A stretch of DNA of 59,992 nt from Anaeromyxobacter diazotrophicus (GCF_013340205.1 NZ_BJTG01000016.1:1-59992); one strand, 5' to 3'; shown: positions 44,354-53,821, numbered from the stretch's first letter. Notes: generated by a model not told the origin, from the letters alone. Translations and numbers: made by a program.

Positions 44354-44830
44354 TCACTCCTTCACCGAAAGGACGCGGGCGCCCTGGACGTCCGCCGAGG
44401 CGGAGACGTAGCCGACCGCGCCGGGGTGGGTGCGGACGTGCTCCAGCACCGCGGCGTCGCCGCTCACCTCGCGCGGCGGCACACCGCGCCCCGAGAAGAT
44501 GGCGTGCTGCCACTGCAGCTTCACCGCCGAGACCGACCGCCGGTGCACCGCGTGCGTGAAGGCCTCCCGCGCCGCGCTGCCCTCCCGCTGGTCGACCGGG
44601 TCCGCCCGCGTCCCGTCGGGCCACTCCGCGGCCTTGCCCAGGAAGAGGCGCGAGAGCTGCTCCCGGGACAGCTCCGTCACCGGGCAGTCCTCGTGGATCA
44701 CCACCTTGAAGCGCGCGGGCTCCGCGCGCGCCGGCGCCGGGCCGCCGAGCGCGGCCGACGCGAGCGCGAGGCCGAGGGCCAGGGTGAGGCGCCGGCGCGG
44801 GAGACGGGGAGTGCGTGCGGAGGGACGCAT
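44354..44830 (-). CDS. small periplasmic phosphate-binding-like protein
   Basis: A 158-residue exported protein with a signal peptide ending GGPAPARAEP. The mature part is like one lobe of PstS-type proteins: CPVTELSREQLSRLFLGKAA, REAFTHAVHRRSVSAVKLQW and HPGAVGYVSASADVQGARVL. Such short versions occur beside sensory and porin genes in other bacteria. It opens a three-gene run with a chemoreceptor and a porin. Ligand binding by a single lobe is uncertain; phosphate is only the family guess. Confidence 0.75.
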   Translation of the reverse strand: MRPSARTPRLPRRRLTLALGLALASAALGGPAPARAEPARFKVVIHEDCPVTELSREQLSRLFLGKAAEWPDGTRADPVDQREGSAAREAFTHAVHRRSVSAVKLQWQHAIFSGRGVPPREVSGDAAVLEHVRTHPGAVGYVSASADVQGARVLSVKE

Positions 44831-45106
44831 GTGGGCTCGCGGCGGGCGGCAGCCTGACGCCACGCGTCCTAGCTGCGAGCGCCGTACCACCCCTGGGGGT
44901 CAGCGCCGCGCCGCCCGGATCCGCGCCCGCCGCGCCCGGAAGCCCGCGCCGGACACCCGACCCGGCGGGTTCGCCGGCACCGTGGGTCGCCCGGCGCGGC
45001 CCGGTCGCACGTTTCGGCAGATCCCCCGGAATACCGGCCCCATGACGCCGCGGTGACAGGCGGCCGGTACGGTGGGGCCCGCTCTCGCTGGACCCCCGGA
45101 GAAGTC

Positions 45107-46276
45107 ATGGACTGCGTCGAGACCGCCCCCGCCTCCGCCGTCACCTCGCTCGAGGACGTGCGCCGCCGCGCCCCTCGCCTCGACCGCGGCGCCATCGAGG
45201 AGGTCATCCGCTCCGGGAAGCGGCTGCTCGTACAGGGCGCGATGGGCATCCACGCCTCCGACGGCCTCTCGGGCAAGGTGGCGGCCTGGCGCGGCCCGCG
45301 CCTCGTCGGCGTGGGGACCATCTCGGCGGTGGTGAAGAGCGAGGCGCACCTGCGGAGCGAGATCCGGCGCGCCCGCGCCGACGCTCCGTCCGGCTTCGTC
45401 GGCATGAACCTCATGGCCGCGATCAACCGGCAGGAGTTCGACACCTGCCTGCGGATCGCCTTCGAGGAGGGCGTCTCGTTCGTGGTGCAGGGCGCGGGCA
45501 TCTCGCGCGACGTGGTGCGCACCTGCCGCGAGGCGGGCATCCCGTTCGCCGGCATCGTCTCGTCCGGGCGGCTCGCCAAGATGTACGAGAAGTGGGGGGC
45601 CGAGTTCCTCGTGGCCGAGGGCGCGGAGGCGGGCGGGCACATCGGCGACGTCGGCCACCCGCTGCCGGCGCTCCTCGCCGAGGTGGTGGCGAGCACCTCC
45701 CTGCCGGTGATCGCCGCCGGCGGCATCGACGCCGACGACCTGCCCTCGCTCTTCGCGGCCGGCGCCGCGGGCGCGCAGCTCGCGACGCGCTTCCTCGCCT
45801 GCGCCGACGGCGACGCGCACCCGAACTTCAAGCAGATGCACCTCGGCAAGCGCGACGACGACGTCGTGCTCATCACGAGCACGGTGAAGGGCATGAAGGC
45901 GCGCGCCGTGCGCAACAAGTTCACCGAGGCGCTGGCGGCCGGGAAGGCGTTCCCGCCGCGGTCGAAGGCCTGGGCGTACGGCAAGGAGGGCTACCACGGC
46001 CGCCGCAAGGCCTGCGTCGAGTGCCTCGCCACCGACCTCTGCATCTGCCGGGCGACGAACTTCCAGGAGAGCTTCTGCATCACCGACGCGCTCCTGCTCG
46101 CGGCGCTGAAGGGCGACATGGAGAACGGCCTGTTCTACACGGGCCAGAGCGTGACCCGGCTCCCGGAGACCGACGCGGGCAAGCTCCCGACGGTGCTGGA
46201 GATCATGGAGCTGCTGGAGTCGCGCGTGGCGGCGGCCGACTGGGCCGAGGCGCCGGCTGCCGCCGCCCTGTCCTGA
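45107..46276 (+). CDS. nitronate monooxygenase-family flavoprotein with Cys-rich C-terminus
   Basis: FMN-dependent TIM-barrel protein of 389 residues, of the 2-nitropropane dioxygenase/FabK superfamily. Family signatures are LLVQGAMGIHASDGLSG, the FLVAEGAEAGGHIGDVG phosphate loop and PVIAAGGIDADDLPSLFAAG. A late segment, RKACVECLATDLCICR followed by FQESFC, holds five Cys in about 25 residues, which is not usual for nitronate monooxygenase and may bind metal. GGAGAAG precedes the ATG. Substrate could be a nitronate or an enoyl thioester; the sequence does not decide. It appears monocistronic. Confidence 0.8.
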   Translation: MDCVETAPASAVTSLEDVRRRAPRLDRGAIEEVIRSGKRLLVQGAMGIHASDGLSGKVAAWRGPRLVGVGTISAVVKSEAHLRSEIRRARADAPSGFVGMNLMAAINRQEFDTCLRIAFEEGVSFVVQGAGISRDVVRTCREAGIPFAGIVSSGRLAKMYEKWGAEFLVAEGAEAGGHIGDVGHPLPALLAEVVASTSLPVIAAGGIDADDLPSLFAAGAAGAQLATRFLACADGDAHPNFKQMHLGKRDDDVVLITSTVKGMKARAVRNKFTEALAAGKAFPPRSKAWAYGKEGYHGRRKACVECLATDLCICRATNFQESFCITDALLLAALKGDMENGLFYTGQSVTRLPETDAGKLPTVLEIMELLESRVAAADWAEAPAAAALS

Positions 46277-46294
46277 GCCCCGGCGGGGCGGCGC

Positions 46295-46324
46295 GACGGT
46301 GACCCACCGTCACGACCCGTCACG
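46295..46324. promoter_or_regulatory. inverted and direct repeats upstream of the cold-shock gene
   Basis: GACGGTG (46295-46301) pairs with CACCGTC (46305-46311), and CCGTCACG occurs twice, 10 bp apart (46307-46314 and 46317-46324). This could be a binding site on one face of the helix or the end of the upstream transcript. Function is not shown. Confidence 0.3.
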
Positions 46325-46493
46325 CCGCGCCGCGTCGTCGCCCCCCGTCGGGAAGCGGACGGCACGGCTCTACTTGCGGTGATACTCCGCGCTCGACTTT
46401 CGATCGGCTTTTTGAATAGATCGTCTTTGTCTACCCAACCGCACAGGGTTGACCGAGCGCAATGGGGCTCTCGAGCGAAGAAAGTCACACCGA

Positions 46494-46697
46494 ATGGCGA
46501 CTGGTACTGTGAAGTGGTTCAACGACGCGAAGGGCTTCGGCTTCATCACCCAGGACAACGGGGGTGAGGACGTGTTCTGCCACCACACGGCCATCCAGAT
46601 GGATGGTTTCCGCAGCCTCGCGGAAGGTCAGAAGGTCGAGTTCGACGTCGTCAAGGGCCCCAAGGGCCTCCAGGCGGCCAACGTCCGCAAGGGCTAA
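46494..46697 (+). CDS. cold-shock domain protein
   Basis: A 67-residue single-stranded nucleic-acid-binding protein of the CspA family. RNP1 is KGFGFITQ and RNP2 appears as [10 protein letters not shown], where the usual DVFVHHS has Cys in place of Val and Thr in place of Ser. It opens with [15 protein letters not shown], the normal N-terminus. The upstream gene-free region of about 217 bases is relatively AT-rich near 46405-46440 and probably carries the promoter and leader. A terminator hairpin follows the stop. Confidence 0.95.
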   Translation: MATGTVKWFNDAKGFGFITQDNGGEDVFCHHTAIQMDGFRSLAEGQKVEFDVVKGPKGLQAANVRKG

Positions 46698-46715
46698 GGG
46701 CTGCTCGTCTTCGAG

Positions 46716-46744
46716 AGCCCGGTCCCTCGACGAGGGGCCGGGCT
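46716..46744 (+). terminator. terminator after the cold-shock gene
   Basis: AGCCCGG (46716-46722) pairs with CCGGGCT (46738-46744), and the stem extends inward through CCCTC/GAGGG after one wobble pair. TTTCG follows. It lies 19 nt past the stop. Confidence 0.65.
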
Positions 46745-46866
46745 TTCGCATGTCCGGGCGCAGGAGCCCACGGCGCGCGCCGCCCCGGCCGTGTTGAAGT
46801 TCCGCCGCCCGGCCCCCATCGTCCTCTCCTCACGGCCGCGCTCCCTCGCGCGGCGAGGAGGGCGCG

Positions 46867-47535
46867 ATGCCGATGCAGCTCCACGAGCTTCACCCGAGCC
46901 TCATCCACCTGCCGCTGGCGCTCCTGCCGGGCGCCGCGCTCACCGACGCGCTGGCCGCCACCTCGCGCGGCCGGCTGCGGCGGCTCGCGCTCGACCGCGT
47001 CGGGCGCACGATGTGGTGGGCGGGCGTCGGCGCGGCCGCCCTGGCCGGCGTGGCGGGGATGGCCGCCTCGCAGGAGGTGCGCGCCGACGATCCGCGGGCG
47101 CGCGACGCGATGTGGCTGCACGGCGCGGGCAACCTCGGCGTCCTGCTGGCCGGCGCGGGCCTCGCCTCGTGGCGCTCCACCCACCGCGTCACCGCGACCT
47201 CAGCCACCATGGGGGCGGCGGCGGTCGCGGCGGCCGTCTACACCGCCTGGCTCGGCGGCGAGCTCGTGTACACGCACGGCGTGGGCGTGAAGGCGCAGCC
47301 CGCGGCCGCGGCCAACGGCGCCCGCCCCGCGACGCCGCCCCTGCGCTCCTGGGCGGCGCCGGGCCGGATGCTCGCCGACGCCGGTCGCGGGCTCGCCTGG
47401 CTGCTGCGGCGCGGCGGACGCGCCGCCCTCCGCAAGGAGCCGCTCGCCGCCGGCGCGGCCACGCAGCCCGATCGCCCGCTCGTGCCGCCGCCCGGCGGCG
47501 GCGCCTGGGATTCGCAGCTCCGGCCGATCGGCTAG
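46867..47535 (+). CDS. DUF2231-type membrane protein
   Basis: A 222-residue membrane protein beginning LHELHPSLIHLPLALLPGAA, the His-containing start typical of DUF2231 proteins. Four hydrophobic segments are visible (about 12-32, 48-70, 83-105 and 115-135), followed by a soluble Ala/Pro/Arg-rich tail of about 80 residues. In other bacteria such proteins are often next to redox or haem-related genes, which are not seen here. GAGGAGGG precedes the ATG. It overlaps the FKBP gene tail-to-tail by 4 bp. Confidence 0.8.
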   Translation: MPMQLHELHPSLIHLPLALLPGAALTDALAATSRGRLRRLALDRVGRTMWWAGVGAAALAGVAGMAASQEVRADDPRARDAMWLHGAGNLGVLLAGAGLASWRSTHRVTATSATMGAAAVAAAVYTAWLGGELVYTHGVGVKAQPAAAANGARPATPPLRSWAAPGRMLADAGRGLAWLLRRGGRAALRKEPLAAGAATQPDRPLVPPPGGGAWDSQLRPIG

Positions 47536-47855
47536 AAGACCCCGAGCAGCTCCACCTCGAAGACGAGGGTCGCGCCGCCCGGGATCTCCGGCGGCGCGCC
47601 CGCCGCGCCGTAGCCGAGCTCGGGCGGCAGCGTCAGCTTGCGCTTGCCGCCCACCTTCATCCCGGCCACGCCGCGGTCCCAGCCCTCGATCACCTCGCCC
47701 GCGCCGAGGCGGAAGGAGAAGGGCGCCCCTCCGACCGACGAGTCGAACTGCTTCCCGTCGGTGAGCCAGCCCGTGTAGTGCACCTCGACCGTCTTGCCGC
47801 GCACGGCCTCCGGCCCCTTGCCCTTCACCAGGTCCTCGATCTTCGGCTTTGCCAT
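47532..47855 (-). CDS. FKBP-type peptidyl-prolyl isomerase
   Basis: Protein-folding catalyst of 107 residues consisting only of the FKBP domain: VEVHYTGWLTDGKQFDSSVG, GEVIEGWDRGVAGMKVGGKR and PELGYGAAGAPPEIPGGATL, then VFEVELLGVF. The aromatic pocket residues Tyr, Phe, Asp, Trp and Tyr are in place, so activity is expected. No signal peptide is seen, so it is cytoplasmic. It lies 33 bp downstream of the carboxyltransferase gene on the same strand and may share its transcript. Confidence 0.94.
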   Translation of the reverse strand: MAKPKIEDLVKGKGPEAVRGKTVEVHYTGWLTDGKQFDSSVGGAPFSFRLGAGEVIEGWDRGVAGMKVGGKRKLTLPPELGYGAAGAPPEIPGGATLVFEVELLGVF

Positions 47856-47888
47856 TCGTCCGTCCGCGCTCCGTGCTCGGTGGTACCG

Positions 47889-49463
47889 CTACAGGGGCAT
47901 GTTCCCGTGCTTCTTCGGCGGCAGCTCCTGCCGCTTCGTGCGCAGCATCTCGAGGGCGCGGATGAGCCGCGGCCTCGTGTCCTCGGGCCGGATGACCTCG
48001 TCCACGTAGCCGAGCTCGGCCGCCTTGTACGGGTTCGCGAACTTCTCGCGGTAGTCGGCGACGAGCCGCTGCCGGGTCTCCTGCTGCGCCGCCGGATCTG
48101 CGCCGGCCGCCGAGAGCTCCTTGCGGAAGATGATGCCCACCGCGCCCTCGGGGCCCATGACCGCGATCTCCGCGGTGGGGAAGGCGAAGTTCACGTCGGC
48201 GCGGAGGTGCTTGGAGGCCATCACGTCGTAGGCGCCGCCGTAGGCCTTGCGGGTGATGACCGTCACCTTCGGCACGGTCGCCTCGGCGTACGCGAAGAGC
48301 AGCTTCGCGCCGTGCGTGATGATCCCGCCCCACTCCTGGTCGGTGCCCGGCAGGAAGCCCGGCACGTCGACGAAGGTGACGAGGGGGAGGTTGAAGGCGT
48401 CGCAGAAGCGCACGAAGCGGGCCGCCTTCACCGAGGCCTTGATGTCGAGGACCCCCGCCAGCACCGCCGGCTGGTTCGCCACCAGCCCCACCGGCCGCCC
48501 GTTCAGGCGGGCGAAGCCGATCACCAGGTTCTCGGCGTAGTGCCGCCCCACCTCGAAGAAGTGCCCGTCGTCCACCACCGCCCGCAGCACGTCCTTCATG
48601 TCGTACGGCTTGTTCGGGCTGTCCGGCACGAGCGTCTTCAGCGCCGGGTCGCGCCGCGCCGGGTCGTCCGAGCACGGCAGGGCGGGCGGGTCGTCGGCGT
48701 TGTTCTGGGGCAGGAAGGAGAGGAGCTCCCGCACCGCCCGCAGCGTCGCCTCCTCGCTGTCGAAGGTGAAGTGGGCCACGCCCGACTTCTGGGCGTGGGC
48801 GCGCGCGCCGCCCAGCTCCTCCTTCGTGACCTCCTCGTGCGTCACCGCGCGGATCACCTCCGGCCCGGTGATGAACATGTAGCTCGTGTCCTTCACCATG
48901 AAGATGAAGTCGGTGATGGCGGGCGAGTAGACCGCCCCGCCGGCGCACGGCCCCATCACCACGCTCACCTGCGGGACCACGCCCGAGGCGAGGGTGTTGC
49001 GCAGGAAGATGTCGGCGTAGCCCGCCAAGGAGACCACGCCCTCCTGGATGCGCGCGCCGCCCGAGTCGTTGAGGCCCACCACCGGGCAGCCCACCTCCAT
49101 CGCCCGGTCCATCACCTTGCAGATCTTCTCCGCGTACGCGCCGGAGAGCGATCCGCCGAAGACGGTGAAGTCCTGCGCGAAGACGAAGACCTGCCGCCCC
49201 TCGACCAGCCCGTAGCCGGTCACCACGCCGTCGCCCGGGACGCGGTGCTCCTGCATCCCGAAGTCGGCGCAGCGGTGGGTCTTGAACTTGTCGAGCTCGA
49301 CGAAGCTGCCGGGGTCGAGGAACAGCTCCAGCCGCTCGCGGGCGGTGAGCTTGCCCGCCTCGTGCTGGCGCGCGATCCGCGCCGCGCCGCCGCCGCCCTC
49401 CGCCTCGGCGTCGAGCCGGTCGAGCCGCGCGCGGCGCGGGTCCGGATCGACGGGCCCGCTCAC
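47889..49463 (-). CDS. acyl-CoA carboxylase carboxyltransferase (propionyl-CoA carboxylase beta type)
   Basis: Transfers CO2 from carboxybiotin to propionyl-CoA or a similar acyl-CoA. The 524-residue protein shows [40 protein letters not shown], the oxyanion glycines in [20 protein letters not shown] and [40 protein letters not shown] and the end KKHGNMPL are classic for PccB. The GTG at 49463 overlaps the stop of the gene upstream (GTGA). The biotin carboxylase, carrier and mutase genes lie 8.4 kb away, and all four fit one propionate pathway. Confidence 0.93.
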   Translation of the reverse strand: MSGPVDPDPRRARLDRLDAEAEGGGGAARIARQHEAGKLTARERLELFLDPGSFVELDKFKTHRCADFGMQEHRVPGDGVVTGYGLVEGRQVFVFAQDFTVFGGSLSGAYAEKICKVMDRAMEVGCPVVGLNDSGGARIQEGVVSLAGYADIFLRNTLASGVVPQVSVVMGPCAGGAVYSPAITDFIFMVKDTSYMFITGPEVIRAVTHEEVTKEELGGARAHAQKSGVAHFTFDSEEATLRAVRELLSFLPQNNADDPPALPCSDDPARRDPALKTLVPDSPNKPYDMKDVLRAVVDDGHFFEVGRHYAENLVIGFARLNGRPVGLVANQPAVLAGVLDIKASVKAARFVRFCDAFNLPLVTFVDVPGFLPGTDQEWGGIITHGAKLLFAYAEATVPKVTVITRKAYGGAYDVMASKHLRADVNFAFPTAEIAVMGPEGAVGIIFRKELSAAGADPAAQQETRQRLVADYREKFANPYKAAELGYVDEVIRPEDTRPRLIRALEMLRTKRQELPPKKHGNMPL

Positions 49464-51418
49464 GGTCCGCCCTCGCGGCGCCGGCCGCGCCGCTCCCGCC
49501 ACCACCCGAGCCACCCCTCGGCGCCCGCCCCCGAGGCGCCGGTGAGCGCCTCCAGCGCGGCCTCGGCCGCGCCGTGCACCGGCTCGGCGGCGTCGAGCGC
49601 CTGCACCAGCAGCGGGATGGCCTCCTCGTCGCCCAGGGCGCCGAGCGCGCGGGCCGCGCGGGCCCGCCGGTCGCCCTCGCCCGCCACCAGGCTCCGGCGC
49701 AGCCGCTCCAGCACCGGCCTGAACTCTGGGTGCGTCCGCTGCTGCGCCAGCGCCCCCAGCGCCGCGTCGCGCGCGCCGCGGTCCACGTCGAGCGCCGCGT
49801 CCGCCAGCGGCAGGAAGGCGGCCGGGTCGGCCCCGCGGCCGAGCAGGAGCGCCGCCAGCCGGCGCCGCGCCGGATCGGCCTCGCGCAGGAGGTCGATCAC
49901 GTACGGCGTCGCCACCGGGCCCAGCGCCACCAGGGCGGCGAGGAGCGGCCCGCGCTCCTCGACCGGGATCTCCGCGCCCCGCCCCGCCACCTCGACCGGC
50001 CCGGGGAAGGCGGCGCGCAGCGCGGCGGCGGCCTCGGGGCCCTGCTGCGCGAGCCGCGCGATGAGCTCGGCGCGGGCGGGCGAGCCGCGCGGCGCGGCGC
50101 CGAGGCGCGCCACCGCCTCCGCCGCGTCGCGCGGCGGCGGGAGAGGCGCCGCGGCGGGCAGGGGCGCGGGCGCGCCGGGGGCCTCGCCGGCCGCGCGCCC
50201 CGGCTCGCGGACCGCCCACCCCGCGGACACCTCGCCCGCGGGCGCGGCGGCGCGCGCCTGCTTGCCCCGGACGAGCACGCGCTCCAGCGCGGCGCCCACC
50301 GCGCCGAGCAGGAGCAGCAGGTCGCCCAGGCGCGAGGGCGAGACCGGCGCCTCGCCGTTGTCGGCGTAGAGGAGGCACACGGTGCGCTCACGGAGCGAGA
50401 CCGGGTACACGAGCGCCGTCCTCGGCCAGGCGCGCCCGAGGCCGGCGAGGAGCTTCTCGTTCCCGGGGTCCCGCCCCACCGGCCCGAGGTAGGGGCCGCT
50501 CGTGCCCAGCACCGCCCGCAAGAGCCCCGCCTCGTCGCGATCCAGCCGGACCGCGCGGCACCGCTCGCGCGCGTCCGGCCAGCCCACCGCGTCGTGGCCG
50601 ACGACGCGGGCGCGCGTGACCGCGAGGAGCGCGGCCGCCTCGAAGAAATCGAGGGTGTAGCGGAGCGCCACCGCGACCACCTCGTCGCGCCCGGTCGCCG
50701 CCTCGAGCGCCGCGAAGGCCTCGTCGCGCGACCAGCGGGGCGCGGTGCCGGAGGTGGGGGCCGGCGGCGTGGCGTCGCCGAGCAGCGCCTCGAGGTCGCT
50801 CTCGAGCGCGTGGGCCAGCGCCGCGGCCAGCGGCTCCTCCGGCTCGGCGAGGCCGAAGGTGAAGGTGATCGCTGGCTCGTCGTCGGGGCTCTCCGCGCCG
50901 GGCCCCGCCTCGCCGCCGGCCGCCGGGCCGGGCGCCGGCGCCGGGGCGGGGCGGGCGCCCTTCCGCGAGGCCAGCGCGGCGAAGCGCCCCGCCAGCTCGC
51001 CGCCGAAGAGCTGGGCCAGGAGCCGGCGGACGCGCCACTCGGGGGCGACGTGCGGCACGACCTTCAGCGAGAGCATGAACGACAGCTCCTCGAGCGCCGG
51101 GAGGTCGAGCGGGTGCGTCACCGCCACCGCCAGCTCGCCGCCGCGCAGGTGGAAGGGCGCGAGGCCGTGCCGCTCCGCCACCCGCGCCGGGAAGACCGCG
51201 CGCAGGGCCGGGTCGGCGGCGAGCTCGAGCGGCGCCGGCGGCAAGCCCGAGGCGCGGGCGAGGAACCTGACGAGCTCGCCCTCCTCGACCAGGCCGAGCT
51301 CGAGCAGCGCGGTGTCGAGCGCGCCGCCCGCCTGGCGCTGGCGCTCCAGGGCGCGCTGGACGTCCGCCGCGGAGGCCGCGCCCGCTTCGACGAGGAGGGC
51401 GGCGAGGTCGAGCGGCAC
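49460..51418 (-). CDS. MshEN/GspE-N domain protein with HEAT-like repeats
   Basis: A 652-residue protein with no obvious enzyme core. Residues about 1-145 match the N-terminal domain of type II secretion and pilus ATPases ([33 protein letters not shown]), a module that can bind cyclic di-GMP in MshE. The middle (about 210-390) resembles a GAF-like fold, and the last 230 residues form HEAT-like helical repeats such as [20 protein letters not shown]. No ATPase domain follows. The GTG at 51418 has GGAGG too close to it; a TTG at 51454 overlapping the upstream stop (TTGA) is an alternative. It is coupled to the carboxyltransferase gene. Confidence 0.7.
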   Translation of the reverse strand: MPLDLAALLVEAGAASAADVQRALERQRQAGGALDTALLELGLVEEGELVRFLARASGLPPAPLELAADPALRAVFPARVAERHGLAPFHLRGGELAVAVTHPLDLPALEELSFMLSLKVVPHVAPEWRVRRLLAQLFGGELAGRFAALASRKGARPAPAPAPGPAAGGEAGPGAESPDDEPAITFTFGLAEPEEPLAAALAHALESDLEALLGDATPPAPTSGTAPRWSRDEAFAALEAATGRDEVVAVALRYTLDFFEAAALLAVTRARVVGHDAVGWPDARERCRAVRLDRDEAGLLRAVLGTSGPYLGPVGRDPGNEKLLAGLGRAWPRTALVYPVSLRERTVCLLYADNGEAPVSPSRLGDLLLLLGAVGAALERVLVRGKQARAAAPAGEVSAGWAVREPGRAAGEAPGAPAPLPAAAPLPPPRDAAEAVARLGAAPRGSPARAELIARLAQQGPEAAAALRAAFPGPVEVAGRGAEIPVEERGPLLAALVALGPVATPYVIDLLREADPARRRLAALLLGRGADPAAFLPLADAALDVDRGARDAALGALAQQRTHPEFRPVLERLRRSLVAGEGDRRARAARALGALGDEEAIPLLVQALDAAEPVHGAAEAALEALTGASGAGAEGWLGWWRERRGRRREGGP

Positions 51419-51450
51419 GCCTCCGGTTGTAGGCGGCGAGGTGGAGGGGG

Positions 51451-52185
51451 TCAAGGCGCGCGAACGACGAAGGTGCCCGCGGCCCGGTCGTGCAGGGCGC
51501 GTGGACTCGAGGTGAAGAGCGCGAGCCAGGTGCCGGCGCCCAGCGCCGCGGTGCCGAGGAGCGCCAGCGCGGCGCGCGCGGCCGCCCGCCCCATCCCGGG
51601 ACCCTCGCCGTCGCGCTCGACCACCGCCAGCCCCAGCAGGCGATCGCCGAGGGTGCCCCCCAGGAGCCCGTGCGCCAGCGCCGCATAGGCCACGAACGCG
51701 AGCGCGCCCAGTGCCAGCCCGGCCGGGAAGAGGCCCCGCCAGAGGCTCACCCCATCCGGGAACGCCCAGGCCGCGAGCCCGACCGGCGCGGCGACCCCCA
51801 GCGCGACGAGCGTCCCGTCGGCGAAGCCCGCCGCCAGCCGCGCTCCCAGCGGGGCCGTCTCCGGCTCCTCCGCCGCGCCGCAATCGCGAGCGTCGAGGTC
51901 CTGGTCTCCCTCGCGGTCGCGATCGCACTCACCGTCGCGGTCGAGGTCGCGGTCGCACGCGCGCTCGCGGTCGAGGTCGAGGTCGAGGTCGCCACCGCCC
52001 GCCCCCTCCCCTTCGTCCGGCGCATCGGGGAGAGGGTCGAGCCTCCCCCGCGCTCGCCGGTCGAGGTCGAGCACGCGGTCGAGCCGCGCCGGCCGCGGCT
52101 CCTCGCCGAGGCGCAGCGGCGCCGCGCAGACGGCGCACGCCAGGGCTGCGGGCGAGGCGAGCTCGTGACAGCGGGGGCACTCCAC
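51451..52185 (-). CDS. RDD-family membrane protein with zinc-ribbon start
   Basis: A 244-residue protein. The N-terminus has two CxxC pairs (ECPRCHE, ACAVCAAPL), a likely zinc ribbon. An Asp/Arg/Leu repeat stretch (about residues 65-100) follows, encoded by a hexamer track. The RDD domain has three or four membrane helices, including LVALGVAAPVGLAAWAF and LLGGTLGDRLLGLAVVERDG. The domain end SPRALHDRAAGTFVV is characteristic. The start is GTG. The gene precedes the MshEN/HEAT gene with touching ends. Function unknown; RDD proteins are sometimes linked to ion transport. Confidence 0.78.
   Translation of the reverse strand: MECPRCHELASPAALACAVCAAPLRLGEEPRPARLDRVLDLDRRARGRLDPLPDAPDEGEGAGGGDLDLDLDRERACDRDLDRDGECDRDREGDQDLDARDCGAAEEPETAPLGARLAAGFADGTLVALGVAAPVGLAAWAFPDGVSLWRGLFPAGLALGALAFVAYAALAHGLLGGTLGDRLLGLAVVERDGEGPGMGRAAARAALALLGTAALGAGTWLALFTSSPRALHDRAAGTFVVRAP
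51911..51993. repeat. degenerate GCGGTC/GAGGTC hexamer track in the RDD gene
   Basis: About 83 bases of imperfect GCGGTC, GAGGTC and related hexamers. On the minus strand they encode alternating Asp with Leu or Arg. Similar tracks occur at 34695-34770 and 59124-59183. Confidence 0.7.
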
Positions 52186-52235
52186 GGGCCGACGCTAGCC
52201 CCGCCGGACCCGGTGTCAAAGATCCGGCCCGGCGC

Positions 52236-52961
52236 CTAGCGGAGGTCGCCCGCGAGGTGCTGGACGAGCGCCGCCGCGACGATCGCGGCCGTCTCGTTGC
52301 GGAGGATGCGCGGGCCGAGCGTGGCGAGGCGCGCGCCGGCCGCCAGGGCCGCCTCGACCTCCTCCGGCGCGAAGCCGCCCTCCGGCCCCACCACGAGGAG
52401 GTGTCCCGCCGCGCCCGGGTCCACCACCTCCGCCACCGGCTCGCCGCCCGCCTCGTAGAAGAGCACCGTCCGGAACCCCGGCGGCGCCGCGGCCAGCGCC
52501 GCAGCGAGCGTCGTGGGCGGGTCCACCACCGGCACGTCGGCGCGCCCGCACTGGCGCGCCGCCTCCGCGGCGATGCGCTGCCAGCGGCGCGCGCGCTCCG
52601 CCCCGCGCTGCGCGTCGAGCTTCACCACCGAGCGGACCGCCTGGAAGGGCGTGAGGCGCGCCACCCCCACCTCGGTCGCCTTCTGCACCGCCACGTCGCT
52701 CCGCTCGCCGCGCGCCAGGGCGAAGGCCAGGTGGACCTTGGCCGCCGGCGCCGGCGCGTCGCGGCGCGGCCCGAGCTCCAGCGCGAGCCCGGACTCGGTC
52801 GCGGCGAGCCGCGCCTCGCGCGCGCCCCCCTCGCCGTCGAAGACCTCCACCGTCGTGCCCGGGCCGAGCCGCAGCACCGCGGTGAGGTAGTGCGCCTCGC
52901 TCGCCGTGAGCGCCGCCCGCGCCCCGCCGAGCCGCGCCAGCGGGATGAAGAGCCGCCTCAC
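52236..52961 (-). CDS. rsmE: 16S rRNA m3U1498 methyltransferase
   Basis: SPOUT-fold methyltransferase acting on the 30S subunit. The 241-residue protein has SEAHYLTAVLRLGPGTTVEV near the start, AVQKATEVGVARLTPFQAVR, then LLVVGPEGGFAPEEVEAAL and LGPRILRNETAAIVAAALVQ, which form the knotted SAM site. The GTG start overlaps the prmA stop (GTGA), so both are translated together; this pairing is common. Length is normal. Confidence 0.95.
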   Translation of the reverse strand: MRRLFIPLARLGGARAALTASEAHYLTAVLRLGPGTTVEVFDGEGGAREARLAATESGLALELGPRRDAPAPAAKVHLAFALARGERSDVAVQKATEVGVARLTPFQAVRSVVKLDAQRGAERARRWQRIAAEAARQCGRADVPVVDPPTTLAAALAAAPPGFRTVLFYEAGGEPVAEVVDPGAAGHLLVVGPEGGFAPEEVEAALAAGARLATLGPRILRNETAAIVAAALVQHLAGDLR

Positions 52962-53821
52962 GGCGCCGGCCTCGCGAGCGCCAGGAGGCGCCACTCCGCC
53001 TGCGACCGCTCCCGCGCCGGGTCGGGCACGAGCCCCTGCGCCAGGTAGGCCGCGCGCACCTCGTCCTCCTGTCCGGCCAGGATCCCGGAGAGGAGCAGCG
53101 CGCCGCCCGGCGCCAGCCGCGCCGCGATCCCCGGCGCCAGCTCGACGAGCGTGTTGGCGAGGATGTTCGCCACGACGATCGGGAACCGGCCCTGGACCTC
53201 GTCCGGCGCGGCCAGCTTCAGCTCGAGCTGCACGCCGTTGCGCTCCGCGTTCTCTTCCGCCACCCGCAGCGCCACCGGGTCGTTCTCGGTGGCCGCCACC
53301 CGCCCCGCGCCGAGCTTCCGCGCCGCGATGGCGAGCAGCCCCGAGCCCGTGCCCACGTCGAGCACCGCCGCCCCCGGCGACGCGGCCAGGAGCTCGTCGA
53401 GCCCCGCCAGGCAGAGCGCCGTGGTGGGGTGCGTGCCCGTCCCGAAGGCCATGCCCGGATCGAGCACCACCTCGACCGTCCCCGGCGGCGGCGGTGACGG
53501 CGTCCAGGAGAAGCGGATGAAGACGCGCCCCACGCGGAACGGCGCCAGCCCCGCCTTCCAGGTCTCGCTCCAGTCCTGATCGGCGAGCTCCGCCACCGCC
53601 CCCTCGAGGCCCAGCTCCGCCGCCGCCTCGGTCGCAGCCTGGCGCGCCGCGAAGAACGCGACCACCAGCGCCCGCCCGGCGGAAGGCCGCGGCGTCCCGG
53701 GCATCGGCGCCACCGAGCCGTCGCGCACCTCCGCCCCCGCCGCCCCCGCGTCGAGCAGCAGCGCCGCCGTGTCGTCGGCCTCCGCCTCCGGGACGTCCAC
53801 CGTGAGCGCGTAGCTGGGCAT
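52958..53821 (-). CDS. prmA: ribosomal protein L11 methyltransferase
   Basis: Methylates L11. The 287-residue protein has an N-terminal substrate-recognition region (YALTVDVPEAEADDTAALLL) and a Rossmann SAM domain. The latter has FGTGTHPTTALCLAGLDELL, VLDVGTGSGLLAIAARKLGA and FPIVVANILANTLVELAPGI. The ATG at 53821 follows TTAAAC at a 7-nt gap, so the mRNA may be nearly leaderless. It is followed by rsmE with a 4-bp overlap. Confidence 0.94.
   Translation of the reverse strand: MPSYALTVDVPEAEADDTAALLLDAGAAGAEVRDGSVAPMPGTPRPSAGRALVVAFFAARQAATEAAAELGLEGAVAELADQDWSETWKAGLAPFRVGRVFIRFSWTPSPPPPGTVEVVLDPGMAFGTGTHPTTALCLAGLDELLAASPGAAVLDVGTGSGLLAIAARKLGAGRVAATENDPVALRVAEENAERNGVQLELKLAAPDEVQGRFPIVVANILANTLVELAPGIAARLAPGGALLLSGILAGQEDEVRAAYLAQGLVPDPARERSQAEWRLLALARPAP

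Noticed and set aside
46791-50369. Open forward frame of nearly 1200 codons opposite FKBP, carboxyltransferase and MshEN genes
   Set aside because: It is antisense to well-recognised genes and its translation is Arg/Ala/His/Gly-rich low-complexity sequence, a usual artefact of GC-rich DNA.
51911-51993. Hexamer track considered as a CRISPR array
   Set aside because: The units are 6 bp and contiguous, with no spacers, and part lies inside a coding region.
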